Below are positions 7,066 through 15,781 of a DNA stretch of 44,664 nt, one piece after another. Location of the stretch: NCBI GenBank assembly GCA_030531165.1, contig JAUNOI010000012.1, positions 1 to 44,664 of the forward strand, read 5' to 3'. Position numbers and translations under genes: made by a program. Numbering within the stretch: the stretch's first letter is position 1; each line of letters begins with the position of its first letter. This DNA is from Lachnospiraceae bacterium (GTDB lineage Bacteria; Bacillota; Clostridia; Lachnospirales; Lachnospiraceae). Below the pieces are notes generated by a model that worked only from the letters and a program-made list of their open reading frames with translations, was not told where the DNA came from and searched no databases.

Positions 7066-7815
7066 TTAACAATTAATTGATCTTCCACCATCAATAATAT
7101 AATTGCTTCCGGTAATCCATGCCCCTTTTTCCGAAATTAAAAAGCAGATTAGCTCTGCCACATCATCCGCTGTCCCAATTCCCATCGGATAGGCATTCGA
7201 AGAATCCTCCAAATACTCTTCATATTCCCTTCCTGACATCATATGATTGTGAATCTGAAAACCAGTATTGATCAATCCTGGATTTACTGTATTTACCCTG
7301 ATATAATAGTTTGATAATTCTTTGGCAAGCGATTTTGTCATCATATCCACCGCAGCCTTGCTTGCAGAATATGCCATGCAGCCTCCTGTAATCTGCGACG
7401 CGATCGATGAAACATTGATCACGCATGCAGATTCCGCACGTTTTAAAAGACGGGACATCTTTTTTATGATCTTAAACGGAACATGCACATTTACTTCGAA
7501 CACTTTTTTCCATTCTTCAGAAGAGATATCCTCTATTCCTCCGCCTGCCATAATTGCTGCATTATTAATCACAACATTGACATATCCGTACTTATTAAAT
7601 AAATATTGATACGCCTCATCAATCACCTCTTCATCCATGATATCTCCCTGGATAAAGAAAACTTTATCCGAATTTAACCTTTTCTTTGTTTTTTCAATTT
7701 TTTCTGTATTTCTTGACACAGAGATAACCTCATAATCCCTCTCGAGCAGTTTCTTCAGCAGAACAAAGCCGAGTCCGCTGGTACCACCTGTAATAAACGC
7801 TACCTTTCTCATCAT
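7066..7815 (-). CDS. SDR-family oxidoreductase
   Basis: A 249-residue classical short-chain dehydrogenase. TGGTSGLG (residues 9-16) is the NAD(P)-binding motif and NNAA the central structural motif. The catalytic Ser, Tyr and Lys appear in INVSSIAS and AYSASKAAV, followed by VNPGLINTGF and a C-terminal GSNYIIDGG. I place the start at the ATG six bases after GAGGTG; an in-frame GTG three codons earlier is less likely. Substrate is not readable. It ends only 70 bases before the SorC operator on the same strand, so it could be a polyol phosphate dehydrogenase for the operon (E. coli SrlD is also an SDR), but it has its own upstream region with a palindrome (7835-7872). Confidence 0.85.
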   Translation of the reverse strand: MMRKVAFITGGTSGLGFVLLKKLLERDYEVISVSRNTEKIEKTKKRLNSDKVFFIQGDIMDEEVIDEAYQYLFNKYGYVNVVINNAAIMAGGGIEDISSEEWKKVFEVNVHVPFKIIKKMSRLLKRAESACVINVSSIASQITGGCMAYSASKAAVDMMTKSLAKELSNYYIRVNTVNPGLINTGFQIHNHMMSGREYEEYLEDSSNAYPMGIGTADDVAELICFLISEKGAWITGSNYIIDGGRSINC

Positions 7816-7834
7816 AACACACACCTCATTTGAT

Positions 7835-7872
7835 AATATTTATAGAAAACACTCTCATTTTCTATAGATATT
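7835..7872. promoter_or_regulatory. Palindrome upstream of SDR gene
   Basis: AATATTTATAGAAAA (7835-7849) and TTTTCTATAGATATT (7858-7872) form a 15-base inverted repeat with one mismatch around eight bases. It lies 20 bases before the SDR start and within the divergent region to the gene at 8010, so it could be an operator for either. Confidence 0.45.
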
Positions 7873-8009
7873 ATACATTATTCTTTATTATTTGAAAATA
7901 ATCATTGTTATATTTCACAAGAATTCACTCTTTTTATACATTTTTTTGTATGTTTATTATGACATTTGATGCTATAATAACACTATGTACGAAAAGAAAG
8001 GAATGTTTT

Positions 8010-8927
8010 ATGTATTATTACCATTTTCATCAATGGCTTTCCTTTTTTTATTTTTACTGTTTATTTGGATGGTGTTTTGAATCCACCTATGTTTCATTAG
8101 CAAAAAGACAATTTGTCAACAGAGGATTCATGAAAGGGCCATGGCTTCCACTATATGGAACCGGCGCGATCTGTGTTTTATTTGTGACACTTCCGTTTCA
8201 GGATAACCCGGTACTCGTGTATTTTGTCGGAGCAGTTTGTGCCACTATTTTAGAATATATCGTCGGCTCTTTGATGGTCGCTCTTTTCAAGGTCCGCTAT
8301 TGGGATTACAGCTATCGGAAAATCCAGCTTCACGGACACATCTGCCTTGTCTCCACGATCGCATGGGGATTTTTAAGCCTGCTGATGGTCTATGTAGTAC
8401 ATACTCCGGTTGCACGTTTCATTTTAAATTTAAATAACGATCTTGTATCAGTTGTTACCTTTATCATTACAGTTCTAATGGTATTTGATTTTGCAAATTC
8501 GTTCCGTCGTGCTATGGATCTGCGAAATCTCATTATTCAAGCAGAAAAATTAAAGAACAACCTTGCAGAACGCATCGAATTGCAAAAAGAACTCGTCAAA
8601 TCCGGTACAGAAGAGAAACTTGCAATTATGAGATCGCGTGCAGACTACAGTTTTGAATATTACAGCGATCAGTTAAAAGATAAAAAGGCCGAACTTCAGG
8701 CTGCTTTTCTGGAACAAAAGTACGATACATTTGAACAGATCGCTCAGTTTGAATGGATGATCGAACGGGAAATCTACGAAATGAAACAGCGCAAGGACAA
8801 TCTTATCAGAAAAATGCAGGATCCCGCTACCTATGAAATGCGACGCAATCCTGGATTTAAGGCGCCTTCTTTGAAAAAGGAATTTTCAAAATATAAAAAA
8901 ATAATCGGTAAAGACTCAAAAAAATAA
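8010..8927 (+). CDS. CmpB-like (PF06541) membrane protein
   Basis: A 305-residue protein starting at MYYYHFHQW, placed by the AAAGGA site seven bases upstream. The first 175 residues hold about five membrane helices with the family signature GWCFESTYVSL, FVNRGFMKGPWLPLYGTGA and WDYSYRKIQLHGHICL. This family is labelled putative ABC-transporter type IV, but there is no ATPase beside it and its function is unknown. The C-terminal third is charged and alpha-helical, likely coiled coil, and would sit in the cytoplasm. It is a single gene, divergent from the SDR gene and convergent with cysE, with a shared hairpin terminator. Confidence 0.85.
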   Translation: MYYYHFHQWLSFFYFYCLFGWCFESTYVSLAKRQFVNRGFMKGPWLPLYGTGAICVLFVTLPFQDNPVLVYFVGAVCATILEYIVGSLMVALFKVRYWDYSYRKIQLHGHICLVSTIAWGFLSLLMVYVVHTPVARFILNLNNDLVSVVTFIITVLMVFDFANSFRRAMDLRNLIIQAEKLKNNLAERIELQKELVKSGTEEKLAIMRSRADYSFEYYSDQLKDKKAELQAAFLEQKYDTFEQIAQFEWMIEREIYEMKQRKDNLIRKMQDPATYEMRRNPGFKAPSLKKEFSKYKKIIGKDSKK

Positions 8928-8936
8928 GAAAGCCAA

Positions 8937-8987
8937 AAAAGTTCTTCGAACATTCTGCTGCTATACAGATACATTCGAAGAACTTTT
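8937..8987. terminator. Bidirectional terminator
   Basis: AAAAGTTCTTCGAA (8937-8950) pairs with TTCGAAGAACTTTT (8974-8987), with A- and T-rich flanks on both sides. It separates the convergent genes at 8010-8927 and 9023-9994. Confidence 0.8.
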
Positions 8988-9022
8988 CTTATATACCGAA
9001 ACCCGTAAGTACGAGTCCCGGA

Positions 9023-9994
9023 TTAAATCATATAGTGCCAGGAATCATCCTGTCCCGGAATTTTCTCTTCCTTAGCATCTTTAAATGTTTCTTCTCCCTT
9101 TTGGCTCATTCTAAGTTCATGATTCTTAATACTTACCCTGGTTCCTGGGGCGATAGAAGCTGTGATAAATGCATTACTTCCGATGACCGCACCCTCTCCG
9201 ATCACCGTCTCTCCTCCTAAGATAGATGCACCGGAATAGATTGTAACATTATCTTCAATCTTTGGATGACGCTTTGTACCATGAAGACTCTGACCGCCTC
9301 TTGTCGACAGCGCTCCCAGCGTTACTCCCTGATATACTTTTACATTATCGCCGATCTCTGTCGTCTCACCTACTACGATGCCGGTTCCATGATCGATAAA
9401 AAAGTATTTGCCGATTGTTGCCCCCGGGTGGATATCGATACCGGTCTCGCTATGAGCATATTCTGTCATAATTCGCGGAATTAATGGAACTTCCATCCGG
9501 AACAGCTCGTGTGCAAGACGATTTACGGTGATTGCAAGCAATCCGGGATAAGATAAAATAATCTCCTCCTCGTAATAGGCTGCCGGGTCTCCATCAAATG
9601 CCGCCTGCAGATCTGTTTCTATATATTCGCGTATACTCGGTATTTTTTTGAAAAAAGCAATCGCAATCTGTTCCGCCGCATCGCTTCTTTCATCTTCCGA
9701 AACATGTTCGTATTTTTTTGAATAACGTAGTGCGATCATAATCTGCTTATTCAGATTATACATCACATCCTCAATTAAAATAGAAAGATGATGCTCTACA
9801 TTATAAATGCGGTAGGATTTATTTCTCGAATATCCTGGATAAACAATCTTGATCAGCTTATGTACAATTTCAATAATAATATCCTTATCCGGCTGACCAA
9901 ACGGCTCTATCTTATCAATGGCACGCTCATTTTCATAGTCGGCCAGAATATCCTTGACAATTCCTTTTATCTCTTTTTCAATTGCTTTTTTCAT
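9023..9994 (-). CDS. cysE: Serine O-acetyltransferase
   Basis: A 323-residue protein of the EpsC/CysE family. The N-terminal half is alpha-helical (SATase-N-like, YYEEEIILSYPGLLAITVNRLAHEL). The C-terminal half is a left-handed beta helix of hexapeptide repeats with the family motifs DIHPGATIGKYFFIDHGTGIVVGET, VYQGVTLGA and KRHPKIEDNVTIYSGASILGG. It transfers acetyl from acetyl-CoA to serine, the first step of cysteine synthesis, in the cytoplasm. It is longer than E. coli CysE because of the extended N-terminal helical region typical of clostridial EpsC-type enzymes. It follows trpS by 99 bases on the same strand. No cysK is present in the window. Confidence 0.95.
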   Translation of the reverse strand: MKKAIEKEIKGIVKDILADYENERAIDKIEPFGQPDKDIIIEIVHKLIKIVYPGYSRNKSYRIYNVEHHLSILIEDVMYNLNKQIMIALRYSKKYEHVSEDERSDAAEQIAIAFFKKIPSIREYIETDLQAAFDGDPAAYYEEEIILSYPGLLAITVNRLAHELFRMEVPLIPRIMTEYAHSETGIDIHPGATIGKYFFIDHGTGIVVGETTEIGDNVKVYQGVTLGALSTRGGQSLHGTKRHPKIEDNVTIYSGASILGGETVIGEGAVIGSNAFITASIAPGTRVSIKNHELRMSQKGEETFKDAKEEKIPGQDDSWHYMI

Positions 9995-10093
9995 CCTTCA
10001 CTGCCCCCATCTTTTCGAATTCATTTCTTTCATGCATTTTGGTATAACGAAAAGAACCCCCTTCCGTATAAAAAAGAGGCTCTTTTTCTTTTG

Positions 10094-11182
10094 TTATTTA
10101 TTTTGATATTTTTGAATATGTTTTTTGATCAACTCTTCATCTTCAAAATAATTAATTCTCATAGCAGCCTTTACTTCATCTAATGTCTGTGCTGCAACCG
10201 CACGGGCTTTTTCACTTCCCGTCTTTAGAACATCATATACATATGCGATATCTTTTTCGTATTCTTTTCTTCTGGCACGAATCGGGGAAAGTTCTTCATT
10301 CAGCACTGCATTTAGAAAACGCTTAACTTTAACATCTCCAAGTCCACCTCTCTGGTAATGCGCTTTTAGTTCATCCAGATTTGCGTAATCCGGCAGATAT
10401 TCTGCAAAATATTCATCTTTACAAAATGCATCCAGATAAGTAAATACCGTGTTGCCTTCGATCTGCCCCGGATCCTGCACCCGAATATGATTTGGATCGG
10501 TATACATACTCATGACTTTTTTCTGAACGGACTTTTCATCTTCCGCGAGATAAATACAATTGCCTAAGGATTTACTCATCTTAGCCTTGCCATCCGTACC
10601 CGGAAGTCTTAGACAGGCTTCATTATCAGGAAGCAGAATCTCCGGCTCAACCAACGTATCACCATAAGTCTGATTAAACTTACGTACGATCTCTCTCGTC
10701 TGTTCAACCATCGGCATCTGATCCTCACCCGCCGGAACCACTGTTGCTTTAAATGCCGTAATATCCGCAGCCTGACTGATCGGATAAGTGAAGAATCCGA
10801 CTGGAATACTTGTTTCAAAATTCCTCATCTGAATCTCTGTCTTAACAGTAGGATTTCTCTGTAAACGGGAAACGGTTACTAAATTGGAATAATAGAAGGT
10901 CAGTTCCGTCAGTTCCTGAACATAGGACTGAATGAATAACGTTGACTTTGCCGGATCTAATCCAACAGACAAATAATCCAGTGCTACTTCTATAATATTC
11001 TCACGTACTTTGTCCGGATTATCCGCATTGTCAGTCAACGCCTGCGCATCTGCGATCATAATATAAACATCATCAAATTCCCCTGAATTCTGTAACTCTA
11101 CTCTCCGTCTGAGGGAACCAACATAATGACCAACATGAAGCTGACCAGTCGGACGATCCCCAGTTAAAATAATTTTCTTCAT
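10094..11182 (-). CDS. trpS: Tryptophanyl-tRNA synthetase
   Basis: A 362-residue class I synthetase that charges tRNA-Trp. The HIGH-type motif is [10 protein letters not shown] (residues 13-22) and KMSKS lies at 201-205. [11 protein letters not shown]-type and [14 protein letters not shown] stretches match the family. It is somewhat longer than typical bacterial TrpS (about 330). The start is preceded by CAGGAGAT. The upstream gap is only about 100 bases and holds the HAD terminator, so there is no room for a T-box leader. It may be cotranscribed with cysE. Confidence 0.95.
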   Translation of the reverse strand: MKKIILTGDRPTGQLHVGHYVGSLRRRVELQNSGEFDDVYIMIADAQALTDNADNPDKVRENIIEVALDYLSVGLDPAKSTLFIQSYVQELTELTFYYSNLVTVSRLQRNPTVKTEIQMRNFETSIPVGFFTYPISQAADITAFKATVVPAGEDQMPMVEQTREIVRKFNQTYGDTLVEPEILLPDNEACLRLPGTDGKAKMSKSLGNCIYLAEDEKSVQKKVMSMYTDPNHIRVQDPGQIEGNTVFTYLDAFCKDEYFAEYLPDYANLDELKAHYQRGGLGDVKVKRFLNAVLNEELSPIRARRKEYEKDIAYVYDVLKTGSEKARAVAAQTLDEVKAAMRINYFEDEELIKKHIQKYQNK

Positions 11183-11247
11183 AAAATTTATATCTCCTGT
11201 TTATTATAAATATGTATATTTTTGCATTTATGTTTCTATTGTAACAC

Positions 11248-11285
11248 AAAACAGCATCTTTGGAAACTATCCAAAAACGCTGTTT
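11248..11285 (-). terminator. Terminator of the zinc operon
   Basis: On the minus strand AAACAGCGTTTTTGGA pairs with TCCAAAGATGCTGTTT and runs into a short U-rich stretch, three bases after the HAD gene stop. Confidence 0.7.
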
Positions 11286-11287
11286 GC

Positions 11288-11992
11288 CTATTTCGTAATC
11301 TCTTCTATCACTTCCAACAGCTCTTTCTCGCTGAACACCTCTCTGTCTGCCCGAATTTCACCTTCCGGCATCTGTCGATGGCGGTGATTAAACCAGATCA
11401 CATGCCACCCCGCTTTCTTCGCTCCTTCGACATCGACTTCAAACGTATCCCCGATAAACCACGTCTTTTCGGAATCAAGCTGCAATGCCTGCTGCACGGC
11501 AAAGAAAGCATTTGGATTCGGTTTCGTATAACCGATATCTTCCGATATGAATATTCGTTCATCTGAAAACCATCGGTCAAGACCTAATGTCTGTGCTTTC
11601 TTGTTTTGATATTTGTGCTTTCCATTCGTAAGCGCTCCGATTGGGATATCCTGTCCCTTACAATAATCTAAAATCTCCTGCACTCCTTCCGGCACATGGA
11701 TATGCTTCTGATAGTACCGGTAACGCTCTTCAAACTTTGCCGCCAGTTCTCCCGTCACTTCAATTCCGACATCCGCATAAGTCTTTCGAATGCGATAGGC
11801 AAATTCTTCTTCCGCAGAAATCAATCCTTTTTCATGCATATAAAACGCTTCGTCACTATAGATTCTGGATGCCATAAAAAGCTGCTCGCAGTCAGCACCC
11901 GTCCGTGACGCGAACAGTTCCTGATGTGCCCGCTCAAAAGGCTCCATCAGATTATAGAGCGTATCATCAACGTCAAATATTATCGTTATCAT
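11288..11992 (-). CDS. HAD-superfamily phosphatase, YjjG-like
   Basis: A 234-residue HAD hydrolase with motif I DVDDTLYN (residues 7-14), motif II TNGK, and motifs III/IV ending in GYTKPNPNAFF and WFIGDTFEVDVEGAKKAGW. The cap is helical, as in subfamily I. The layout resembles YjjG-type nucleotide phosphatases, but substrate cannot be assigned. The ribosome site is weak (AAAGG immediately before ATG). It begins 18 bases after znuB, so it is probably read with the zinc operon, without evidence for a zinc-related role. Confidence 0.85.
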   Translation of the reverse strand: MITIIFDVDDTLYNLMEPFERAHQELFASRTGADCEQLFMASRIYSDEAFYMHEKGLISAEEEFAYRIRKTYADVGIEVTGELAAKFEERYRYYQKHIHVPEGVQEILDYCKGQDIPIGALTNGKHKYQNKKAQTLGLDRWFSDERIFISEDIGYTKPNPNAFFAVQQALQLDSEKTWFIGDTFEVDVEGAKKAGWHVIWFNHRHRQMPEGEIRADREVFSEKELLEVIEEITK

Positions 11993-12010
11993 CCTTTGTT
12001 TCTCTTTCTT

Positions 12011-12826
12011 TTAACTTTTTATTTTCCCTATCAATGTAAATAATAAAAACATGATCAGATTCGCACAGACGACACTCGCACCGGACGGTGTTCCATACAC
12101 ATATGAAAAGATCATTCCGGCAAAAAAGCATCCGACGGATAATACCGCCGAACTGATCACGACGGATAAGAACTTTTTAAACACCTGCATCGAAGTCAGC
12201 GCCGGAAAGATGATCAAACTGGAAATCAACATCGCCCCCATCATCCGCATGCCGAGTACAATCGTAATCGCTGTCAAAAATGCAATGATCATGTTATATG
12301 ATTTTACCTTAGTTCCGGTCGCTTTGGCAAATGTTTCGTCAAATGTAATTGCAAATATGCGATTATAAAAGATGATAAACAGTACCAATACTGCAATACA
12401 AAGAATAATACTCAGCCTTGCATCTTCTTTGCTGACCGAAAGGATACTTCCAAACATATAATTATATACTTCCATATTCATTCCGGTCGTAATGGAAATC
12501 GCCATGACACCGATCGCAAGTGCACCACTGGAAATCAACGCAATCGCCGAATCACCTTTAATCTTCGCATTTTCGCTCAATTGCAGCAGCAAAAAAGCTG
12601 CCGCTACAACAACCGGAATCGTCAGCTTTAACGGTGCTACTCCAAGTGCCGTTGCAATCGCCAGCGTTCCAAATCCAACATGAGATAATCCATCCCCGAT
12701 CATAGAATATCTCTTCAATACTAAGCTAACTCCTAACAAGGCCGCGCATAATGATACCAAAAATCCAACGAACAGCGCCCTCGTCAAAAAATCATATTGG
12801 AGCATCTCACGCAATACACTAATCAT
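12011..12826 (-). CDS. znuB: Zinc ABC transporter permease
   Basis: A 271-residue ABC-3 family permease with about eight membrane helices. The start at MISVLREMLQYDF is set by GGAGGA seven bases upstream, although the frame is open for 43 more codons inside znuC. Family marks are LSHVGFGTLAIA and MMGAMLISSLIIFPALTSM. It overlaps the end of the ATPase gene by eight bases, typical of translational coupling. It would form the membrane channel for zinc (manganese is the alternative in this family); zinc is favoured by the zur gene that starts the operon. Confidence 0.92.
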   Translation of the reverse strand: MISVLREMLQYDFLTRALFVGFLVSLCAALLGVSLVLKRYSMIGDGLSHVGFGTLAIATALGVAPLKLTIPVVVAAAFLLLQLSENAKIKGDSAIALISSGALAIGVMAISITTGMNMEVYNYMFGSILSVSKEDARLSIILCIAVLVLFIIFYNRIFAITFDETFAKATGTKVKSYNMIIAFLTAITIVLGMRMMGAMLISSLIIFPALTSMQVFKKFLSVVISSAVLSVGCFFAGMIFSYVYGTPSGASVVCANLIMFLLFTLIGKIKS

Positions 12827-13529
12827 TTCTATCCTCCTCCATCCAGGCTCGTCCGACTTTAGAACGCTTATATCCCTGCGTCGTTCCAAAGAATATCTGC
12901 CTCTCTGCCAACTGCAAGATATGGGTTGCCTCTCTGACCGCCGTACCGATATCATGCGAGATCATGATCACCGCAATCCCATGCTTCCTGTTCAGGTCCC
13001 GGATACAGCGATACATCTCCTTTGTTGTTGCGGGATCAAGCCCTGTCACAGGCTCATCCAATAACAACACCTTCTGCGTTGCACAGAGAGCTCTTGCCAA
13101 TAGTACTCTCTGTCGCTGGCCTCCGGACAACTCCTGATAACTGCGGTTTCTCAATTCATAGATTCCCATGATCTTCATCTTCTCATAGGCTTCCTGGCGG
13201 TCTTTCCTTCCAAAGAAAATACGATTGCCCAGTCTGTTTAATCTTCCCGACACGACAACTTCATAGACGCTTGCCGGAAAATTCTTCTGTATATCCGTCT
13301 GCTGTGGCAGATAGCCAATTTCATTCTTCTTTAGTCCGTCAGAAAGAATCAACTCCCCTTCCATCGGAGAGATCAACCCCAAAATTCCTTTCATCAGCGT
13401 ACTTTTTCCTGATCCGTTTTCGCCGACTACACAGAGATAATTTCCCTCTTCTACCTTAAAATTCAACTGTTCTGCAACTGCTTTCCCTTCATACCCGAAA
13501 GCAGCATTTTTACACTCTATGAAAGCCAT
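12819..13529 (-). CDS. znuC: Zinc ABC transporter ATPase
   Basis: A 236-residue ABC ATPase with Walker A GENGSGKST, Q-loop GYLPQQTD, signature LSGGQRQR, Walker B VLLLDEP, D-loop and switch His in MISHD. The order and sequence are those of the ZnuC/AdcC group. It starts directly after the znuA stop and overlaps znuB, so the three genes are one unit. It powers metal uptake from the membrane-anchored binding protein. Confidence 0.93.
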   Translation of the reverse strand: MAFIECKNAAFGYEGKAVAEQLNFKVEEGNYLCVVGENGSGKSTLMKGILGLISPMEGELILSDGLKKNEIGYLPQQTDIQKNFPASVYEVVVSGRLNRLGNRIFFGRKDRQEAYEKMKIMGIYELRNRSYQELSGGQRQRVLLARALCATQKVLLLDEPVTGLDPATTKEMYRCIRDLNRKHGIAVIMISHDIGTAVREATHILQLAERQIFFGTTQGYKRSKVGRAWMEEDRND

Positions 13530-14486
13530 TTAATTCAAAGCCTCCTTCAACACTTCTACGTTCTCCCGCATAAAATCCAAATATCCAAGTCCCTGTTCAA
13601 ATTGTTCCTTTGTAATATTATGGCAGGCATGAAATTCCCTCTTTACTGCGCCCGTATCCTCGCAGATCGTATCTGCCATCTGCTGATTTGACAATTCCGT
13701 ATGGAACACAACCGGAATTCCCTCTGCCTTTACTTTATCGATCAAAAAAGCCACCGTCTTTGCGCTCGGTTCCGTATCCGATGCACACCCCGGAAATGCC
13801 GCATAATACGTCAGTCCATATTCCTCCACAAAATACCGGAGCGGGAAGCGATCTCCAAATATCAGCGTTTTTCTTTCTGCATGATCCACAACATCCCAAA
13901 ATGCCTGATCGAGTTCACGGAGCTGTGCCACATAACTTTCGGTATTTTCCTGGTATACGGATTTATATTTGGGATCTGCCTTTTCAAAAGCTTCTCCCAG
14001 CGCTTTTGTAATTTTGACCGCATTTTCAGGAGCCGTCCAAACATGTTCGTCGTATTCTCCTTCTTCTTCATCCTCATGTTCATGTTCTTCTGTTTCCATT
14101 CCTTCGACTGCCTCTTCTTCATACAATTCTACACAGTCCATCAGGCGAACAACTGTAATCTCCCGATCGAGATCATCCAGAATATCACTGACCCATTCCT
14201 CGGACTCTCCTCCCGTATATACGAACACATCAGAATTTTGGATCTTTATCATATCCCGCGGTGTCGGCTCATAAGAATGAGCCTCTTCTCCCGGTGCAAG
14301 CAACATGGTTACGTCAGCGACACCTGCTGCTACATGCTGTGAAAAATCATATGGCGCAAAATCCGTAGCGACAATATCGATTTTATCCGTTTTTTTCTCG
14401 GAATCCACTTTCTCATAATGACATCCGGTAAGAAGATTCACACATAAGACAATACAAATTATCATGATTAACAAGCGCTTTGTCAT
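13530..14486 (-). CDS. znuA: Zinc-binding lipoprotein of ABC transporter
   Basis: A 318-residue solute-binding protein of the ZnuA/AdcA group. It has a lipoprotein signal peptide ending in LLTGC with Cys22 as lipid site. The metal site pattern is visible: a His in AHSYEPTP, an Asp-Glu-His in YDEHVW, and Asp in CASDTEPS. An acidic, His-containing loop (EHEHEDEEEGEYDEH) precedes the second ligand, as usual for zinc rather than manganese proteins. The third position reads FGDRFPLRYF where many relatives have a His, as in several Firmicute homologues. It captures zinc outside the membrane for ZnuBC and lies 15 bases after zur. Confidence 0.92.
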   Translation of the reverse strand: MTKRLLIMIICIVLCVNLLTGCHYEKVDSEKKTDKIDIVATDFAPYDFSQHVAAGVADVTMLLAPGEEAHSYEPTPRDMIKIQNSDVFVYTGGESEEWVSDILDDLDREITVVRLMDCVELYEEEAVEGMETEEHEHEDEEEGEYDEHVWTAPENAVKITKALGEAFEKADPKYKSVYQENTESYVAQLRELDQAFWDVVDHAERKTLIFGDRFPLRYFVEEYGLTYYAAFPGCASDTEPSAKTVAFLIDKVKAEGIPVVFHTELSNQQMADTICEDTGAVKREFHACHNITKEQFEQGLGYLDFMRENVEVLKEALN

Positions 14487-14501
14487 TCAAAACACCTTCT
14501 T

Positions 14502-14915
14502 TCACTTTTCTGCTCTTTCACATGATTCACATATTCCATACAAGATAGAATTCTGGCACTGCAGTCGAAAATGATGGTGTTCCATCATATGATCTGAGAT
14601 TTCATCCATAAAACTACAGTTTAAATGAATCATGCGCCCGCACTTTACACACTGCATATGCAAATGTTGATGACACCGATCTTCTTCTACATATTGGAAA
14701 ACTGCCTTCTTACCATCTTCCTGCTGATACTTTAAAACTTTGTGATCCATAACAAGCTTGTCCAGATATCGGTAGATCGTACTTAGATTCACATGTTCCT
14801 GATTCTCGATCAAAAACTGTTCTATATCAGAAATACTGACCGCATGATCTTTTTCTTCTATCAAATATTGCCAGATCATCCTTCTGCCCTTTGTTTTATA
14901 TTCGCGTTTTTTCAT
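14502..14915 (-). CDS. zur: Fur-family zinc regulator (Zur)
   Basis: A 137-residue Fur-family repressor. It has the winged helix with LSTIYRYLDKL, the His-rich HQHLHMQCVKCGRM block and a structural zinc site made by CVKC and CESC. Fur-family members may sense iron, zinc or peroxide; position at the head of znuACB makes zinc the best choice. It would repress its own operon through the 39-bp palindrome over the promoter. It starts an operon with znuA (15-base gap), znuC, znuB and the HAD gene. Confidence 0.88.
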   Translation of the reverse strand: MKKREYKTKGRRMIWQYLIEEKDHAVSISDIEQFLIENQEHVNLSTIYRYLDKLVMDHKVLKYQQEDGKKAVFQYVEEDRCHQHLHMQCVKCGRMIHLNCSFMDEISDHMMEHHHFRLQCQNSILYGICESCERAEK

Positions 14916-14952
14916 TTTATTCTCTCCGATTGCTGTTTATACATTGTTATGT

Positions 14953-14981
14953 ATTATAAAAAAGAATCATGTAAATGTCAA
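14953..14981 (-). promoter_or_regulatory. Consensus promoter of the zinc operon
   Basis: Minus strand: TTGACA (14976-14981), 17-base spacer, TATAAT (14953-14958). Both boxes are perfect consensus, so the operon would be strongly expressed unless repressed. Confidence 0.8.
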
Positions 14982-15014
14982 TTAATTTGCAAATCTTTTG
15001 CAAATTAATTGACA
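14976..15014. promoter_or_regulatory. 39-bp perfect palindrome, likely Zur operator
   Basis: TGTCAATTAATTTGCAAA (14976-14993), TCT, then its exact reverse complement (14997-15014). It covers the -35 box of the zur promoter. The core is an 8-3-8 repeat of TTTGCAAA. Zur binding is inferred from position. Confidence 0.7.
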
Positions 15015-15033
15015 GGATAAATTTTCCTGTACA

Positions 15034-15075
15034 GAAAAAAAGACTGTTCACAAAATTTCTTTTGTGATACAGCCT
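15034..15075 (-). terminator. Terminator after alarmone synthetase gene
   Basis: On the minus strand AGGCTGTATCACAAAA pairs with TTTTGTGAACAGTCT and is followed by seven T. It isolates the zinc operon from the upstream genes. Confidence 0.85.
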
Positions 15076-15081
15076 TTCTTC

Positions 15082-15777
15082 TTAATCTGCCATTGAATGT
15101 ATCGCCTGTTCAATTTCTTTATTGATCGCCTGCATCTCCAGATCCAGCTTTGCGCTCTCCTCGGCACACCTCTTTAACCGCTTTTCTACATCTTCCACCC
15201 GTGGAATGTCCTTTTTATATCGAACCTTGTGCTCAAGACTCGCCCAAAAATTCATCGCAATTGTTCGAATCTGGACTTCAACCTGCATATATTCCTTATT
15301 ATCTGCAAGAAAGATAGGAATCTCAACAATCAGATGCAGGCTACGATATCCATTTGATTTAGGATGCTGAATGTAATCTTTCTTTCTGATCAAACGTATA
15401 TCATCCTGCTTTAATAACACATCTGCTATATAGTAGATATCATCTACAAAAGAGCAGATAACCCGTATTCCTGCCACATCATGGAGATTCTCATAAATGC
15501 TTTCCGTAGTGATCGGCCATTTATTCCGATGCAGCTTTTCAACAATACTGCTCGGTGTCTTGATCCGGCTGGATAACGCCTCAATCGGATTACGATTATA
15601 TCTGACGCTAAAATCCTCATTCAATACTTCTAATTTTGTCCGCACCTCTCTAATCGCACATCGGTACTTCATCATAAGACGATGGAATTCTCCTGTTCCC
15701 TGTATCTGGCTCGCTGCTGACTGAATGACCCGGTATTCTTCAGGATGCTTCTTCTTTTCTTCCATCTTTGCCATCAT
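15082..15777 (-). CDS. Small alarmone synthetase (RelQ-like)
   Basis: A 231-residue single-domain (p)ppGpp synthetase. The start is placed at MMAKMEEKK because of AGAGGA eight bases upstream; the frame is open further into the previous gene. The synthetase motifs are IKTPSSIVEK, RVICSFVDDIY, DYIQHPKSNGYRSLHL and VEVQIRTIAMNFWASLEHKVRYK. There is no HD hydrolase, TGS or ACT domain, so it is of the RelQ/SAS class that makes alarmone from GTP or GDP and ATP. A helical C-terminus (about residues 200-231) fits the oligomerisation region. It starts five bases after the deacetylase stop, so the two are coupled. Confidence 0.9.
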   Translation of the reverse strand: MMAKMEEKKKHPEEYRVIQSAASQIQGTGEFHRLMMKYRCAIREVRTKLEVLNEDFSVRYNRNPIEALSSRIKTPSSIVEKLHRNKWPITTESIYENLHDVAGIRVICSFVDDIYYIADVLLKQDDIRLIRKKDYIQHPKSNGYRSLHLIVEIPIFLADNKEYMQVEVQIRTIAMNFWASLEHKVRYKKDIPRVEDVEKRLKRCAEESAKLDLEMQAINKEIEQAIHSMAD

Positions 15778-15781
15778 ATTT

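Noticed and set aside
10020-10093. Terminator between trpS and cysE
   Set aside because: AAAGAGCCTCTTT is palindromic but leaves almost no loop, and longer pairings have mismatches; not strong enough to call.
11183-11287. T-box or attenuator before trpS
   Set aside because: Only about 100 bases are available and the one hairpin is the terminator of the upstream HAD gene; no T-box stem or bulge sequence is visible.
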